Shown here: positions 1-12,313 of the stretch, piece by piece | How the letters are laid out: each line of letters opens with the position of its first letter | Numbering within the stretch: the first letter of the stretch is position 1 | Assembly: GCA_009823395.1 (NCBI GenBank) | Contig: CM020502.1 | Coordinates: 23,111,944 to 23,175,943 of the forward strand | DNA length: 64,000 nucleotides | Reading direction: 5' to 3' | Source of the DNA: Thamnaconus septentrionalis | Taxonomy: Eukaryota > Chordata > Actinopteri > Tetraodontiformes > Monacanthidae | Program-made: the position numbers and the translations under genes | Notes under the pieces: generated by a model | What the model was told of the DNA's origin: nothing | Databases searched by the model: none | What the model saw: the letters and a program-made list of their open reading frames with translations, nothing else

Positions 1-655
1 ATTCCCCTCCCGGTCCTCATCCGCCCGGCACATGCAAATGCATACTATGCCTAACCTGCATGTGTTTTTTTATTCCTCTCCTTTTAGGAATTAATAGCAT
101 GATGACTCAATCTGGATTAGCAGGAAACAATGCGCATGCAGCTGAGCGGAACAGATGGGGCCCCGGCGTAGTGTGTTGTTTGTGCAAATGTGTGCATGCG
201 AGCCGAAGCGCCGGCGATAGGCAGTTCTGTGTGACCTTGATCGCAGTCGCATTGCTCAGGATGGATGCTGAGCATGTTGAGTGAAGAACAAGCAGCATTC
301 TGAGTTTTTTAAAAACTGTACCCAGGACACGTGAGATTTCACAGCAGTGGTCAAAAGCCTGCGGTGATGCTTTTGCTTACAGGCCCAGTGTGTAAAATTT
401 TTGGAGTAAGACCCTTGCTCTGTGTATATTACTATATATATGTAAAAACCATTGTAAGGGCGGTACTTTTATTGCACTACGAGTATCCACTTTTATTCAT
501 GTATTTATAGGCAGTATGTTAAGCATTTCACAATATGAAAATCATAATTCAAGCCACTGGACCTTTAACACCAGAAAGATATATATATAGGTTTAAATAT
601 ATGTAGGTTTAAAGTGCAAAAATGTCCAAAGAAATCATGCGTGCTTATCATCTAA

Positions 656-1013
<358 letters not shown>

Positions 1014-1566
1014 GTGTGTCAGAGAGAGAGGAAGTGTAAGAGGAGCAGAAGTTGTGCATGATCCAACTGCCCAAACTCTTAAAACTTCTGCACTTCTGCA
1101 ATTCACTCCAACGCCTTCAGTGACGTCATACTTCAACGTACTTATGTTGATACCAACATCATTCCATCAATATGACACCGCGGCTCGACAATCCACATTG
1201 AATCACACTTCCACATCACGCCACCTTCATTTAAGCCAGTCGAGCAACACTTAAATTCATTCAAGTGTTAACAAGGTCCCGTTCACAATTAAGTGTAGGG
1301 AACAAAGATGGCAGAAATAGTCGAAACTCAAAAATAAACGGCAATATAAGACACGAGTCGACAAAGTTTTGATATATCCAGCAAAAAAGTACCCTATGTG
1401 AGCTTAAACAAGTGTAGTCCCGGTAAACTGGTGTGTCCAATTAAACTGTAATGGAAGACACCAACGTGACCACAACGAAACAAACGCATTGAAAATAAAA
1501 ACAGATTATAAACGCATCGTTTACATCATAAATTGCTGTTGATTCAGTTCAATTTGATTTTTTTAC

Positions 1567-1798
1567 CTTCAGCCATCGTGGGTTCGCAGTTCTGACGACC
1601 GGAACTCCGGATTTAGCTAAGTCTTTCCGGCTAGCTAACGTTTGCGTTGCAGACTCGAGATCTGACTGGCTACCGCAACTGACTGAGGTCCGTTCACTTA
1701 CCGCCGACAGGGGGCAGCACTGGTGCTTGATTCAGAAGGCGAAGGCAGATGTCATAGAACCTGACAACACGAGCTAGCTGAAATATGAGTGGATTAAA
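1567..1798 (+). repeat. Dispersed repeat, copy 1 (partner at 37226-37517)
   Basis: This shares ordered blocks with 37226-37517 in the same orientation: CTTCAGCC-TCGTGGGTTCGC at the left, GCAGACTCGAGATCTGA plus GCAACTGACTGAG in the middle, and AGCTAGCTGAAATATGA at the right. I do not recognise the family. It is likely a non-autonomous transposon or retroposon fragment. Confidence 0.65.
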
Positions 1799-2304
1799 AA
1801 AAAAAAAGACTGTACCATCCTACACAACACTGTAAACAGCGCTACAAAGTGTATATTTATACAACATGTGAAAAATACATTTCCAATCATTTTCTCATCA
1901 GGAACATATTTCATATGTATTTTGATGTCTAATGTTCAATGTACCCTTATATCACGTTATAATGCCCCTTTTTAAACAGTTTCATCTCCATGTTTCTCAC
2001 TTTGCTCATGTCTTAATAAAGAGCTGTCGTCTGCACAAGCAAACCGCTGTCCATTATTTCTGTCTTTTTCTTTTTTCTTCTTCTTTCTTTTTTCTTTTAG
2101 AAACAATGTGCTGACAGTGGCCTCCAAGCCGGTGATGCGGCCTCAGGCAGGGTTTGGTGTCTCACGCCTTGTTTCCCCAAATGAGTGTGTTTGCAATGTC
2201 ACAGCTCTCTCGCTGTCACTTCTGCCAGTACCCCAAAGCTGCAAAGGCATTTTTAGAGAGGCTCTGCTGATTATAATCCAACCTCATCAAAAACAAATCA
2301 ATTA

Positions 2305-2308
2305 AATA

Positions 2309-2391
<83 letters not shown>
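2305..2391. repeat. TAA trinucleotide microsatellite
   Basis: About 27 tandem TAA/AAT units. No coding potential. Confidence 0.97.
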
Positions 2392-2392
<1 letters not shown>

Positions 2393-2817
2393 TTCTAGAA
2401 TTCCAGCACTTTGCGATGGTGGTCAACATTTGGGGTTGAACTACCAAACCACCGCCCCGACGATTTCCAGCCAGGGGGTTTGAGGGAATCAATACCCATT
2501 AAGCACAGAGTTGATTTTAACGGGTCAGCAAACAAGCGAATAACGTGAAATTGCAAGAAGGGTCTTGAATTACCTGTCAGGGAATTAAGCCTCAGCTTGT
2601 CAGAGGGATGTGAAGTCAGTCCGAGGGAAGTCAATACGCCGCAGCTGTGTCCCTGGTGTGTGCTATGCACCATTTCTGGAGGCTATTTTATCGCATTTGA
2701 ATTTTTCACACCCTTCGTTTATTCACTGGAATTTTGTTAAATTAATTTTGTTGAAGTTCCTATAATATGACAATATAATCATCCAAAAAATGCAATCTAT
2801 ACATTTAAACTCACCAG

Positions 2818-2820
<3 letters not shown>

Positions 2821-2896
<76 letters not shown>

Positions 2897-2914
2897 GAAA
2901 GAGAGAGAGAGAGA
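2821..2914. repeat. Compound GT / TAGA / GA microsatellite
   Basis: A GT run (2821-2850) passes directly into about eleven TAGA (GATA) units and then a short GA run. It lies in iqsec3 intron 1. Confidence 0.95.
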
Positions 2915-3347
2915 TATGACAAGAAAAAAAAATGCAAAATTGGTCCCCTGAATGCAGCCTTCTGCAAAACCGCTCTAAAGGTGGGGTGCCCCGGGGTGTC
3001 AGCTTGGACAGGTAACAGTGAGAGAGCAGTGCACTGGGCACAAGACCATAACACCTTAACACAGCGACATGCTGCTCTAGCATCACGTCTGAGGATGTCA
3101 TTTTGTACTTGCAGCCAAAACACATTAGCTATTTTTAGACAAGAATGATACACTGAGTGCAGTGGGGGGAAATATGCATCTTATTGGGGTCACTGACACA
3201 GAATGAGACGCTACAGTAACCATAGGGAGAATGATTATCGAAGTGCTGGTTCCACAATATTTTTTTTTTTCAAATTAATATTACTGTGCAGTACGTGCAT
3301 GGAATTATGTTGTGATGCTGTACTTGTGCAGGCGGAGAGCCACTTAC

Positions 3348-3588
3348 TCTGTTTTCCTGGCCAGTCCCACTGAGCGGCAGAGAGTGGAGGGAGTCTGCGG
3401 AACCAGGGACTTGCAGCAGGGGCTCCTCTTGTCCTCCTCGGCGGAGCTCGGGCTGGCTTGGTTCGCCTTGGGTGACTGCGGAGAGGTAGGCACGAGCTGC
3501 AGCTGCTGCGGGTGGTGGGAGGACGGCGCAGCGGGGGTCGAGTGCTGCTGCTGCTGCTGCTGAGGAGGAGGGGGAGGCTGCGCGGGAA

Positions 3589-3625
<37 letters not shown>

Positions 3626-4009
3626 GTGGTGGTGGTGCTGATGCTGCTGCGCCTGCTGGCCGAGATGGGCTTTGTTGCTCCCCGGGTGCTGATGGAGGTG
3701 GGTCGGCGCCTGCGGGCTGGCGCTGCGGTGCGTCTGCTGGTGTTGCTGGTGGTGGTGGTGTTGGTGGTGGTGGTGATGTTGCTGCTGCTGCTGAGCCTGC
3801 TGCGCCTGCTGCAGCTGGGCCGGCTGCTGGACGTAGTGATGGGGATCCCGCAGCTGTCGGTTCTCCCCGATCAGGTCCTCCACCTTCCGCTCGAGCTCGT
3901 CGATGCGCTGGCGCTGCGTCTGGATCAGGCTCTGCTGGTTCTGCACGATGGTGGTGAGCTCCTTCAGGTAGAGAACGGCTTTCATTGGGTTATCCAGGAG
4001 GCTCTCCAT
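3348..4009 (-). CDS. iqsec3: IQSEC3 (IQ motif and SEC7 domain Arf-GEF), first coding exon only
   Basis: IQSEC3 (BRAG3/SynArfGEF) is a postsynaptic guanine-nucleotide exchange factor for Arf GTPases, found at inhibitory synapses. Only the N-terminus is here: 220 codons plus two bases. It begins [18 protein letters not shown], matching the remembered IQSEC3 start, followed by a predicted coiled coil (residues about 8-50, with [17 protein letters not shown]). After that comes a long Gln/His/Pro-rich low-complexity stretch with several polyglutamine and polyhistidine runs, encoded by CTG/CAG and GTG/CAC repeats. The start at 4009 has G at -3 and G at +4. An in-frame upstream ATG at 4131 has poorer context and would add 41 residues not known in the family. 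The exon ends at a GTAAGT donor (3342-3347), phase 2. The IQ motif, SEC7 and PH domains lie outside the window. IQSEC1 and IQSEC2 have different N-termini, so IQSEC3 is favoured. Confidence 0.88.
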
Positions 4010-4151
4010 CACTGTGCGTGCCCCGGCTGCTTCTTTTCCTCCTTTCCTCGGCTCTTCGTGGGGCTGCGATGCGTCGGCGAGGCCTCCGATCGGTGCGTAA
4101 CCGGGATGAGCTGACGGCCGTCTGACGCTCATGCGCGCTGTTGGCGGTAGG

Positions 4152-4204
<53 letters not shown>

Positions 4205-4500
4205 CTCCTGAGGTGAGGACACCAGAAATGGTGCTGATGCAAGGTAGGAGGGGCTGTGAGCACGTCGCCCCGTAGTTCGCCGGTGACGTCAGCGCGCAGT
4301 GGAAAAGAAGGAGGGACGTTGGTGGCGGCGCGGGGGGTGGGAAGGGTCGGGGGAGCGGGGGTGGGGGAGTTGATGGAGCGTCTCGCGCACGTTGCGCATG
4401 GAAATCCAGATTTTGCATCACATACAGCTCACAATGCCTGGGAGCCAAACCCCTCGCCCACAAGCAGGGGGAGCCTCAATTTCCATTTAAAGGGACCCTC
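4010..4500 (-). promoter_or_regulatory. iqsec3 5' UTR and GC-rich promoter region
   Basis: GC- and CpG-rich sequence lies immediately upstream of the iqsec3 start, as expected for a TATA-less neuronal promoter. It includes a CT tract (GA on the coding strand, about 4151-4203) that is read as an Arg-Glu repeat in one frame but is more likely 5' UTR. The exact transcription start cannot be set from sequence. Confidence 0.5.
4151..4203. repeat. CT microsatellite in iqsec3 leader
   Basis: Perfect CT run of about 25 units, read as GA on the iqsec3 strand, within the probable 5' UTR. Confidence 0.9.
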
Positions 4501-4627
4501 ACTCCCACTCCTTTCCTGCCGGCTGACCAGTCTGCTGGGCTGGGTGGGTCCCTGGCAGTGATCAAATACCTTAGTAGTTGGCCTGTGGTATCCTGCGATA
4601 AGCCCCAGTCCTCCATTTAAAATATAA

Positions 4628-4770
4628 CATCACCTTAAGGTCCCATAATGAAGCTAATTTTATTTATTTATTAGCAACCTCACGTCATTGATTATCCAAA
4701 AAAAACCCTCTGCAGATCTTCAGAAAACAGCATGAACAGCTCTCTGTTTACAGCATCTGGCAAAACAAAC
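4628..4770. repeat. MITE fragment, AAGG(C/T)CCCATAATG family
   Basis: Begins AAGGTCCCATAATGA and contains CTCTGTTTACAGCATCTGG. Both blocks recur in the full-length copy at 10659-10984. The right terminus is not evident, so this is taken as a truncated copy. Confidence 0.6.
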
Positions 4771-7700
4771 ACACATACGTCCCAATAAATCTGATGCTTT
4801 GTTGGAGCAAACGCATGTTTGGAAGTCGACAAAAGCAGAGCAGCAATGACGGTTAGGGTTCAGATCAGAGAGCACAGATTGCAGGATTCCTACCGCATTT
4901 CCGAGATTGGATTGGATTTCATATAATATGACGAGTGTGCCGACAACATCGTCATCATTTTATGAAACCTAAAATGTGCTGAAGGGAACATTCACAGTTT
5001 GAATTGCTCGAGAGGAACTTGGTTTGTGAGCAGGTTTGCAGACAGTATGTCTGCGCTGCATCTTTATTTTAGTTTCCCAGCTGTGGCGTGAACACAGGCT
5101 CCCCAGAGTGAGGTTGCATCTCGGGGTGTGCTGCAAAGGAAAGATGCCCTCTCTCACTCTTTCTCTCACTGTGTCTCTCTCTCTCACTCCCTCTCCCTCT
5201 CTCATTATCGAGTGGCGTTTGATGTTGAGCCTCACACACAGACCGGCTTGCCTCGGCGTCGACCCAAAGGCATCTGGAGAAACAGGAAGTTGTGTTCAAA
5301 GGCACACTCTGCCTCTGCCTCTGTTCCCAGGAGCCGAGGCATAAACCTGCTTTATTTTTTATTTTTTATTGATAAAAGGACCTCTGAAGCCGTTCCGCTC
5401 GTAAGCTTCATGCAGCGCAAAGACACTTTGACACAGGAACAAGATTAGTGTGAGATCAGGTGTCATCGTCGTCACTCGTCTGGCATTGAAGCATCCGAGA
5501 ATTAAAACAGTGGAGAAAGATTCAAAAATGAGGCTTTAATTGTCACTATTACCATTTTTCAACCAATTCTCTGAAAGAAAAGCAAATGTGTTTTGATTTT
5601 CCATCAAGGTGAGAGGATTTCCAAATTTATTAATAAAAATATAATTTACTTTTTTCTCTCAAGGACTTTAGGGCAATGGTGGCATCAAGAGATCAGCGCC
5701 AAACAGCATGATACAGCAATTAACGTCAGGCTGAGATTAATTACCTGCAGAGCTTCGTCAGAGCCCCTGACAACAGTAGCCTCAAAAACCAGAGTTTCCT
5801 TTTTGATGACGACCACTTGTTCGTCTAACTGCGAGGCCTTGTGCCTGTGGAGTCGCCACTTTACAGTCGATGCTACAAGCAGCAGGCGTGCGACTGTTGT
5901 GTGGTCATCTAGCGAGAGCCCGCAGAGGATAAAACTGTGAAAATTGTCCTTTTGTTGCTTCCGACGTTGCTTCAGAGTTTTCGTACATTCAGAAGTCTGG
6001 CAGACACAAGGCCAAAGACGCATTAAATCAGGGGTTGAATCTCCAGTTGGCTGCAAGTCAGTGACCCTTCTGACTAGCTTTGGTATCCAGAACCAATGAC
6101 CTCCAGGCCCACTTTGCTGTCTCTCTCTGCTGGCAACACGGACGATCAATAATGAGGAGGGAAACGACGCTGGAGGCACCTTTTGTAGATTAACTCGCAT
6201 CATCACGGCTCAACGCTGGGATGAAGAAACACACAATCTGAAGCTGCTATCGACCCGCTCCCCTGTCTGTTCCTCCAGCATTGTTCAGAAAAAAAATCTT
6301 ATAAGTGGAAATAAGAGCAACGTAGGCTATCGCAGGTGGGCGGATCACTGGCCAGGCCAATGAAACGGCCCTGAAACAGCCTGGATACTTGAGGAGCACA
6401 CCAACACAGAAAAGACTCCAACACTCTCACATGGACGAGTCATCGCTGATGACTCTCTAATGTCAGTTGGGGTGAAAACAGAGTTAGCTCAAAGCTAATC
6501 AACGTGTTTTTATTCACAGGCCTGTTCTTGTGCAAAGGCACTGGGAGCTCCCCGCTGAAACATTTCTCTCAGAATTCGATAACCAATTGACTTCCTTCTC
6601 TGTTTACCTCCTCTTCGGAATCCAATTAGCACTTAAGCATGATGCGGGTTGCGCGCGTGTGTGTGTGTCTGCACATGCCTGTGCCATTCTGTTTCCAAAA
6701 ATAAACAAATTTATAAACCCTTGGTTCTACCTCTAATGCCTCCCCAAAGCTGCCTTTTCTGTGTCATTGCCTCCAAGTGTAGATGAATATTTTCAGAAAA
6801 GAAACAGGATTTTCCTCAAGCTGCTTACTCGGAGACCTCAACCCTGAAAGCTGCAAACACGGAGGCGCACAGCGGAGAAAACGTTGTCGCTGGAAGGTTT
6901 AACCGTCTCCTAAGCCCAAATTAACAGGCAAGAGAACATTCTTTTCCTTTGCTTTCGCTGTAAACTATCGTGTTGTTTGTATCAAGTCTGTTTCTCGAAC
7001 CAAACATTGCCTGTGGAAGATCCAACAAATTGACCCAGATTGAGGGAACGGCAGGTGTGTGGATTATACTATTAAATTAAAAATCTGCTGAATCTGTCCT
7101 CAGGTCTGTGGTTTCAAAAGTTTTTAAAATCACTCAAAGCAAGCTTGATGACCTTCACAATGGCCTTCACAAAAGCCACAATAGTCCACGCAAACATCCC
7201 GCTCTGCTCCACTGTTTTCTCTTGCAGACTAACTTGTTTTTCTTCTGAGTAGTAATTATTTATTGTCAGGCTCTGCTTCTTCCGTCCTCAAGTTTGGAGG
7301 CGGGGAGGCGAGGAGGCGAGGAGGCGAGGTTCTTTTTCCCAGAGAGAGGTATCTCTGTTTTTCGGAACAGATCATTGCAAAATGGAGAGAAGCAATTTTG
7401 AAATTTAAAAAAGTCATTTGAACACCATCACATCATCTGTTTTACAGTAATCAGTCAGATGACATTTGGACCGCTGCATTAGGCAATTTGGCCCTGATCT
7501 CTCTGTTAACACTCCTGCCTCAAGATATGCTTTAGACTTTGACTCTAGGCTGCCACCAAGTGGTGCTGACGGTGAGGCGCAGGCTGACCAGACTGTCACT
7601 TTTCTCTCTTTGCGTCTCACCGGGCCGTAATCCAAGACTCCGCCCCCGCGCTGCCCTGATGTTTGATCCCACCCAGTGCCACGTGACGAGGCACATCTGG

Positions 7701-7836
7701 AGCCCTTGTCCCGCGTGAAGGTCTCTTCTTTTCACCACCTATATATAGGTGCAGAATGCCTATCGCATCCGTGGCTGCTTTCATTATCAGCCCGCTAAGC
7801 CCGAGCGCGAGGGAAGACAAGAGGCTTAACAAGTGC

Positions 7837-7848
7837 CATGCACACACA

Positions 7849-7916
<68 letters not shown>
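7837..7916. repeat. CA microsatellite
   Basis: About 38 CA units with one or two GC interruptions at the left edge. The adjacent open reading frames (Thr-His or Cys-Val repeats) are artefacts. Confidence 0.95.
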
Positions 7917-7917
<1 letters not shown>

Positions 7918-8313
7918 CATACACAATCATCAGAAAGTTCACATCATCACACAAACGCGTCCAAGCGCTGCCGCGTATCAGCTGCTAGCCCACAAAACAG
8001 CCCATAAAAGCCCAGCAGGCACCAGCTGAGGGGCACATCCAGGAATCTTTAGGGGGGCTATTGTTGGTGTCGACGTCATCCCTGGGATAACAATGGCATT
8101 GCCGACAAGCGGGCCCAAAAGTCGCGCCAGGCACACGGCCCGAGGAGGACGACAATGCCAGCGGGGTTTTTGTCTTGCGGTTGGAGTTTTTTATTTCAAA
8201 GGTCCGGAGGATCCTGGAGGACGATCGGTCAGGGCTGAACATACCAGGCCCAGATGTTCTGCAGTCCTTCACGCTCCTAGTCCCCTGCGGCTCACCGCAC
8301 ATCATCGCATCAT

Positions 8314-8568
<255 letters not shown>

Positions 8569-8589
8569 GGTCTGGCTACAACAGGGTTG

Positions 8590-8623
8590 GAACTTGACCC
8601 TGTAAGCCAACAGGGTCAAGTTC
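8590..8623. repeat. Perfect inverted repeat, 14-bp arms, 6-nt loop
   Basis: GAACTTGACCCTGT (8590-8603) and ACAGGGTCAAGTTC (8610-8623), immediately right of the TA tract. Intergenic. Confidence 0.88.
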
Positions 8624-8756
8624 AAAATCCCAGAGTTTATTTTGTCCTGATTTATTTTTCTTTTCTTCGACTCCTCTCTGACACTGCTTTGTTTTAATCC
8701 CCATCCAGACGGGACAGGCTGTCAACAGGAGGCTGAATGTGCTGTTTTCTGGAGAT

Positions 8757-8830
8757 GTAGAATAGAATGCCTTTATTAATCCCACACTGGGGATTAATAC
8801 ATTTGCAGAAATGTAGAGAGTTTTTTGGAA
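8757..8830 (-). mobile_element. Truncated LINE-type retroposon tail
   Basis: Read on the minus strand it contains AATAAAGGCATTCTATTC, resembling the 3' ends of common fish non-LTR retroposons that finish in an ATTCT-type microsatellite. Only the tail is present; the clade is uncertain. Confidence 0.5.
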
Positions 8831-9544
8831 GGCTAATCTTGACTGTCTGATCCGAAATATCAGAATCAAAATAGAACAGAACAGAATCCTCTAGAATTAA
8901 AATAAGCGATGTGAAAATGGGCCGTGGAGTACGGCCTTGAACTATATGAACAGTAGATTGACGTCCAATCATTTGTCACCTATTATTTGCTTGATAAGCT
9001 TTTTTTTCCCCCGTTTCCTTCTGGGAAATCCGGAAACCTAAATTTAAACCAAGCTCAATTTAAAAGTGTTCTTTGATCCTCGACGATGCGTCCTGCAGCA
9101 TCTATTTAAACACAGCGGCGCTGCTGCGGCTGAGGCCGAGATGATCGCACCTGCTGCGTTCCCCCCTTCCACTTAATCCCCGATGAGCCCTAAGCTGCTT
9201 TCCATTCTCTTCCGCGCCACACATAAAACCGAGCGCCTGCCAGCAGAATGGGACGAGGCCGGGAGCCAGGCGGACATCAAGGAGTCGACGCCGCTGTCTG
9301 TTTGTCCACATCCACTTTAATCATCTACGCGTAACATGTCATCATGGGAAAAATGAGTGTCCTCTTTTCCTGTAAAAAAACAAACAAACAAAACAAAACA
9401 AAAAAAAAACCCAGAAACGTGGCTCAGCTGATCCTAACACATGATGTGTTTCTGAGTCGCTGCAGAGGAAGCAGGCTAACCCACTGTTAACAAACTTGGC
9501 TCTATCCCTGCACTCAAGTCATGAATCCTTGAGATAATATGCCA

Positions 9545-9550
9545 TTTATT
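9545..9550 (-). terminator. Candidate tnni1 polyadenylation signal
   Basis: AATAAA on the minus strand, 27 bases beyond the stop codon. It would give a very short 3' UTR. Confidence 0.5.
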
Positions 9551-9577
9551 TTTGTTTCTAAGTAGATGGCTTCCACC

Positions 9578-11479
9578 TCACTGGGCTGCGCCTCCAGTGT
9601 CGAACATCTTCTTGCGGCCCTCCATGCCCGACATGGCCTCCACGTTCTTGCGCCAGTCGCCCACCTCAGTAGTGAGCACCTGCAGCGGGAGGAGGGGAGA
9701 GGTGATTGGGTGCAGGTGTGAGAGCAGAGGTGTTTTTTGTTTTGTTTTTTTGGTTGTTTTCCCTGGGGAGACGCCACTGGGATACCTTGTCCTGTTTGAC
9801 GTCCTCCTTCTTGACAGACTTGAGGTTGGCCCGCAGGTCCATGGAGCCCTTGTGCTTGGAGCCCAGCAGAGCTCTCATCATCTCGTCGGCCGACACTCTC
9901 ACCTTCCTCAGCGCCGGCTTCTTGAACTTTCCTCCGAGATCCTGCACCTTCAGCTTCAGTTCGTGGATCTAATATTTCCAACAAAAAACAGAGAGGGAGA
10001 TAGAGACAAACACATTGATCTAAAAGGAAAAGAACCGCTGCTGGAAAGTTTTTCATTTTTAATGGCCAGCTCTTTGAAGTGCGCCTCGACAAAAAGCAAA
10101 CTTTCACAAAGTGAAAGTTTTACTTTTCTCCTTTCTCTTTAAACAAAGCACGTAAGGTTTTTTGTTTTTTTTTTCATTAGAAAATATTGACTCAACAGTG
10201 GAAGATGATTTGAGGAGCCGCCGGGTAGCTTACGTCTTTGTTGTGTTTGTTCACTTTGGATTCAGAGTCATATCTCTCCTCATCCACGACGTCGATTTTG
10301 GCGTGAAGCTGTTTGCACAGAGTCTGAGGGCAGAGAGGAAGGAGGAGGAAGAGAAGGAGGAGAAGGAGGAGGAGAAAGAGGAGAAAGAGGAGAAAGAGGA
10401 GAAGGTTGTTAGTGTTTCACTTTGTACTTCCTGCTGTGGTTCCTCTCCGGTTCACGGCCCTGTACCTGCAGTTCAGCCAGCGACAGTCCGGACACTTTCA
10501 GTGGAGGCAGCTTTTCCCCTAGGTAGCGCTCTTTCTCCTCCTCCCTCTCTTGCGTCTCCCTCTCCAGATCCTCACACGCTCTCGTGAGCAGGAGCATCTG
10601 ATTGGATGAAAGGGGTCCCAATCAAACCTTGCACATGGACAGTGTGGTGTGACTCTATAAAGGCCCCATAATGAGCTGGTTTGAGATTTTTAAACTAGAT
10701 TCCGCAAAACAACTACACCTTTAACCCTCTGTTTACAGCATCCAGCAAAACTGACACACTGCTGTACCTTCCACATCTTTGGGAGGGGATAAACGCAAGG
10801 TGGCCTTAGAGGGTGGAGCCAATACTTGAAGAAAGGTATCATTCAGGTGTCAGCGCCCGTTGTGACATCACAGAGTCTAGAACAGCGAGTTCTAGAACAC
10901 ACTTTCTGAAAGGTAACAGTCAGACACCTGGATTGCTGCTGGAAAACATTGGTAAAGGGGTATTTTGCACAATATGGGGCCTTTAATAAATACACAGACA
11001 CTCACAAGCACCAAAAAAAAGACAGAGAAAAGTTTGTCAGCTCGGAATGACAGCTGTGCAACTCTTGAAAGAAACATCTCTCCGAAGGATTAACTCTCAC
11101 CTTGAGCGAGAGCTTCCGGGAGGCCGAAATCTTCGACTTTGGCTGCGGGACAAGTTGAAACAGACCATTATTTTCGCACACGCACGGGGAGCCAAATGAC
11201 AAGCTTGCCGTGTAAAGAATGTGGCGTCGGGGCGGGGGAAGGGCCACTGTCCAGTAGTCGCCTCGAGCCACGATAAGGCTTTATTATTAGGATGAAGTCA
11301 AGGGGAAAGCTCTTGGCGATGCTGATAACCCCGCCACCGCCGACAGATGAGTGCTGCCAGATAGCCGGCGTGTGCAGAAGGTCAGCGTGTCCCCTTTGCC
11401 ATGCAGGGGGATTTGGGGAGAGGGATTAGCGCGGTGGGATACAGTGTTGCTGGCTCACCTTATCCCCTTTGGGATTCAT
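9578..11479 (-). CDS. tnni1: Troponin I, slow skeletal (TNNI1) type, complete
   Basis: Troponin I is the inhibitory subunit of the thin-filament troponin complex; it holds actomyosin off until calcium binds troponin C. Coding exons, 5' to 3': 11459-11479, 11101-11142, 10466-10597, 10234-10323, 9786-9968, 9578-9679. All are bounded by AG/GT and all junctions are phase 0, giving 189 aa (human TNNI1 is 187). Residues 8-21 (PKSKISASRKLSLK) match the TNNI1 N-terminus rather than fast TNNI2. Then come the troponin T-binding helix (LHAKIDVVDEERYD, from residue 70), the inhibitory region (GKFKKPALRKVR, 108-119), the switch helix (ADEMMRALLGSKHK) and the C-terminal VGDWRKNVEAMSGMEGRKKM. The first coding exon holds only MNPKGDK. 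Fish have several TNNI1 copies, and I cannot say which paralogue this is. The sequence lacks the long N-terminal extension of mammalian cardiac TNNI3. Confidence 0.93.
10338..10404. repeat. GGA/GAA purine tract
   Basis: Imperfect AGGAGGAA/GAGGAGAAA repeats in a tnni1 intron. The apparent Glu-rich reading frame is not an exon. Confidence 0.85.
10659..10984. mobile_element. MITE with AAAGGCCCCATA terminal inverted repeats
   Basis: Starts AAAGGCCCCATAAT and ends AATATGGGGCCTTT, about 326 bp, inside the tnni1 intron between 10598 and 11100. Internally it contains TTAACCCTCTGTTTACAGC and TTGTGACATCACAG, motifs found at several other places in the window. The target duplication is not clear. Superfamily not assigned. 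Confidence 0.7.
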
Positions 11480-12241
11480 GGCTGTGGCTCCGCCTGGCTC
11501 CTGCAAATCCAAACAGGGAGAGAATGAGGCTGACGCCGGTCGGGAGGCATCCTGCTACTCAGCACTTTTGAACCGTTTGGCTCGCGGAGGATTAAAGTTT
11601 GTCTTACCTTACTGCGTCGCCGCCGGCACATGAAAGACACAACAAATGCGGCTGTCAGAAAAGTTGATTTTAGCCGTAGAGCCACTTAATTGTCATTTGA
11701 CCCATCAGGGCACCACAAAGCCAACAGCGTCAACATCAACTGCACGTCTGACGAGGAATGTTGAAGATGCAAAAAAGGAAAGAAAAATCTAACTCCTAGC
11801 GTTTGATTGAACTAATTGGTTTGTTCGAAATGATGAACAGCAGTGCAAACTGATCTGATTGTCTGGGAACAAACAGCAGGATTCAGAAGGTAGTTAACAC
11901 GATTTAAGAAGTACAATTCTTAGCTTTCTTTTAGTAATGAATTTTCTGTTTGAACTAGATGTGAAATGGCATCAATTCAGACTTAAAACAAGACAAATCC
12001 TCTAAAACAAAAACTCACAATAGCACCATTTACTGCAAATAAACCCATTCCGCTGTAAATGTCATTTACATTCAAGCATTAAGAAATGTGCTTGAACTAT
12101 GTAAGAAGTAAGAAAGTAAGAAAGAGGGAGGCATCTTTTGTTCTTCTTGCTTTGAATAAAAAAACAAACAAACACTTGATTCTTTTGGAAAACAACATTA
12201 AAAAAAAGAAGTAAATGTGGGGTAAATGAGAGGGAAGTTAC

Positions 12242-12313
12242 CTGCAAGTGCGGGTGTCTGCGGAGTCGAGCGGTGGCGGTGGCGGGGGCTGGAGACAATG
12301 GGCGGCCTTTTAT
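12242..12313 (-). promoter_or_regulatory. tnni1 TATA-like box and non-coding exon 1
   Basis: On the minus strand, ATAAAAGG (12306-12313) lies about 30 bases before a short segment ending CTTGCAG at 12242, followed by a GTAACT donor. The next exon begins at an acceptor at 11501-11502 and carries 21 nt of leader before the ATG at 11479. This matches the known troponin I layout, with a non-coding first exon. The transcription start, near 12280, is inferred. Confidence 0.6.

Noticed and set aside
60..284. Open frame preceded by a pyrimidine-rich CTTTTAG acceptor-like site
   Set aside because: On the plus strand, opposite to iqsec3; no donor, no recognised domain, and it ends in ordinary sequence.
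3512..4114. Plus-strand Leu/Val-rich open frame of 200 codons
   Set aside because: It is the antisense shadow of the Gln/His-rich iqsec3 exon.
4132..4222. N-terminal Arg-Glu repeat extension of the iqsec3 frame
   Set aside because: Translation of a CT/GA microsatellite in the leader; the conserved family start is at 4009.
7300..7330. Short direct repeats that might suggest a CRISPR-like array
   Set aside because: Simple GAGGCGAG tandem repeats without spacers, in a vertebrate genome.
10338..10404. Glu-rich frame suggesting a coding exon
   Set aside because: Simple purine repeat within a tnni1 intron; the flanking exon phases already join without it.
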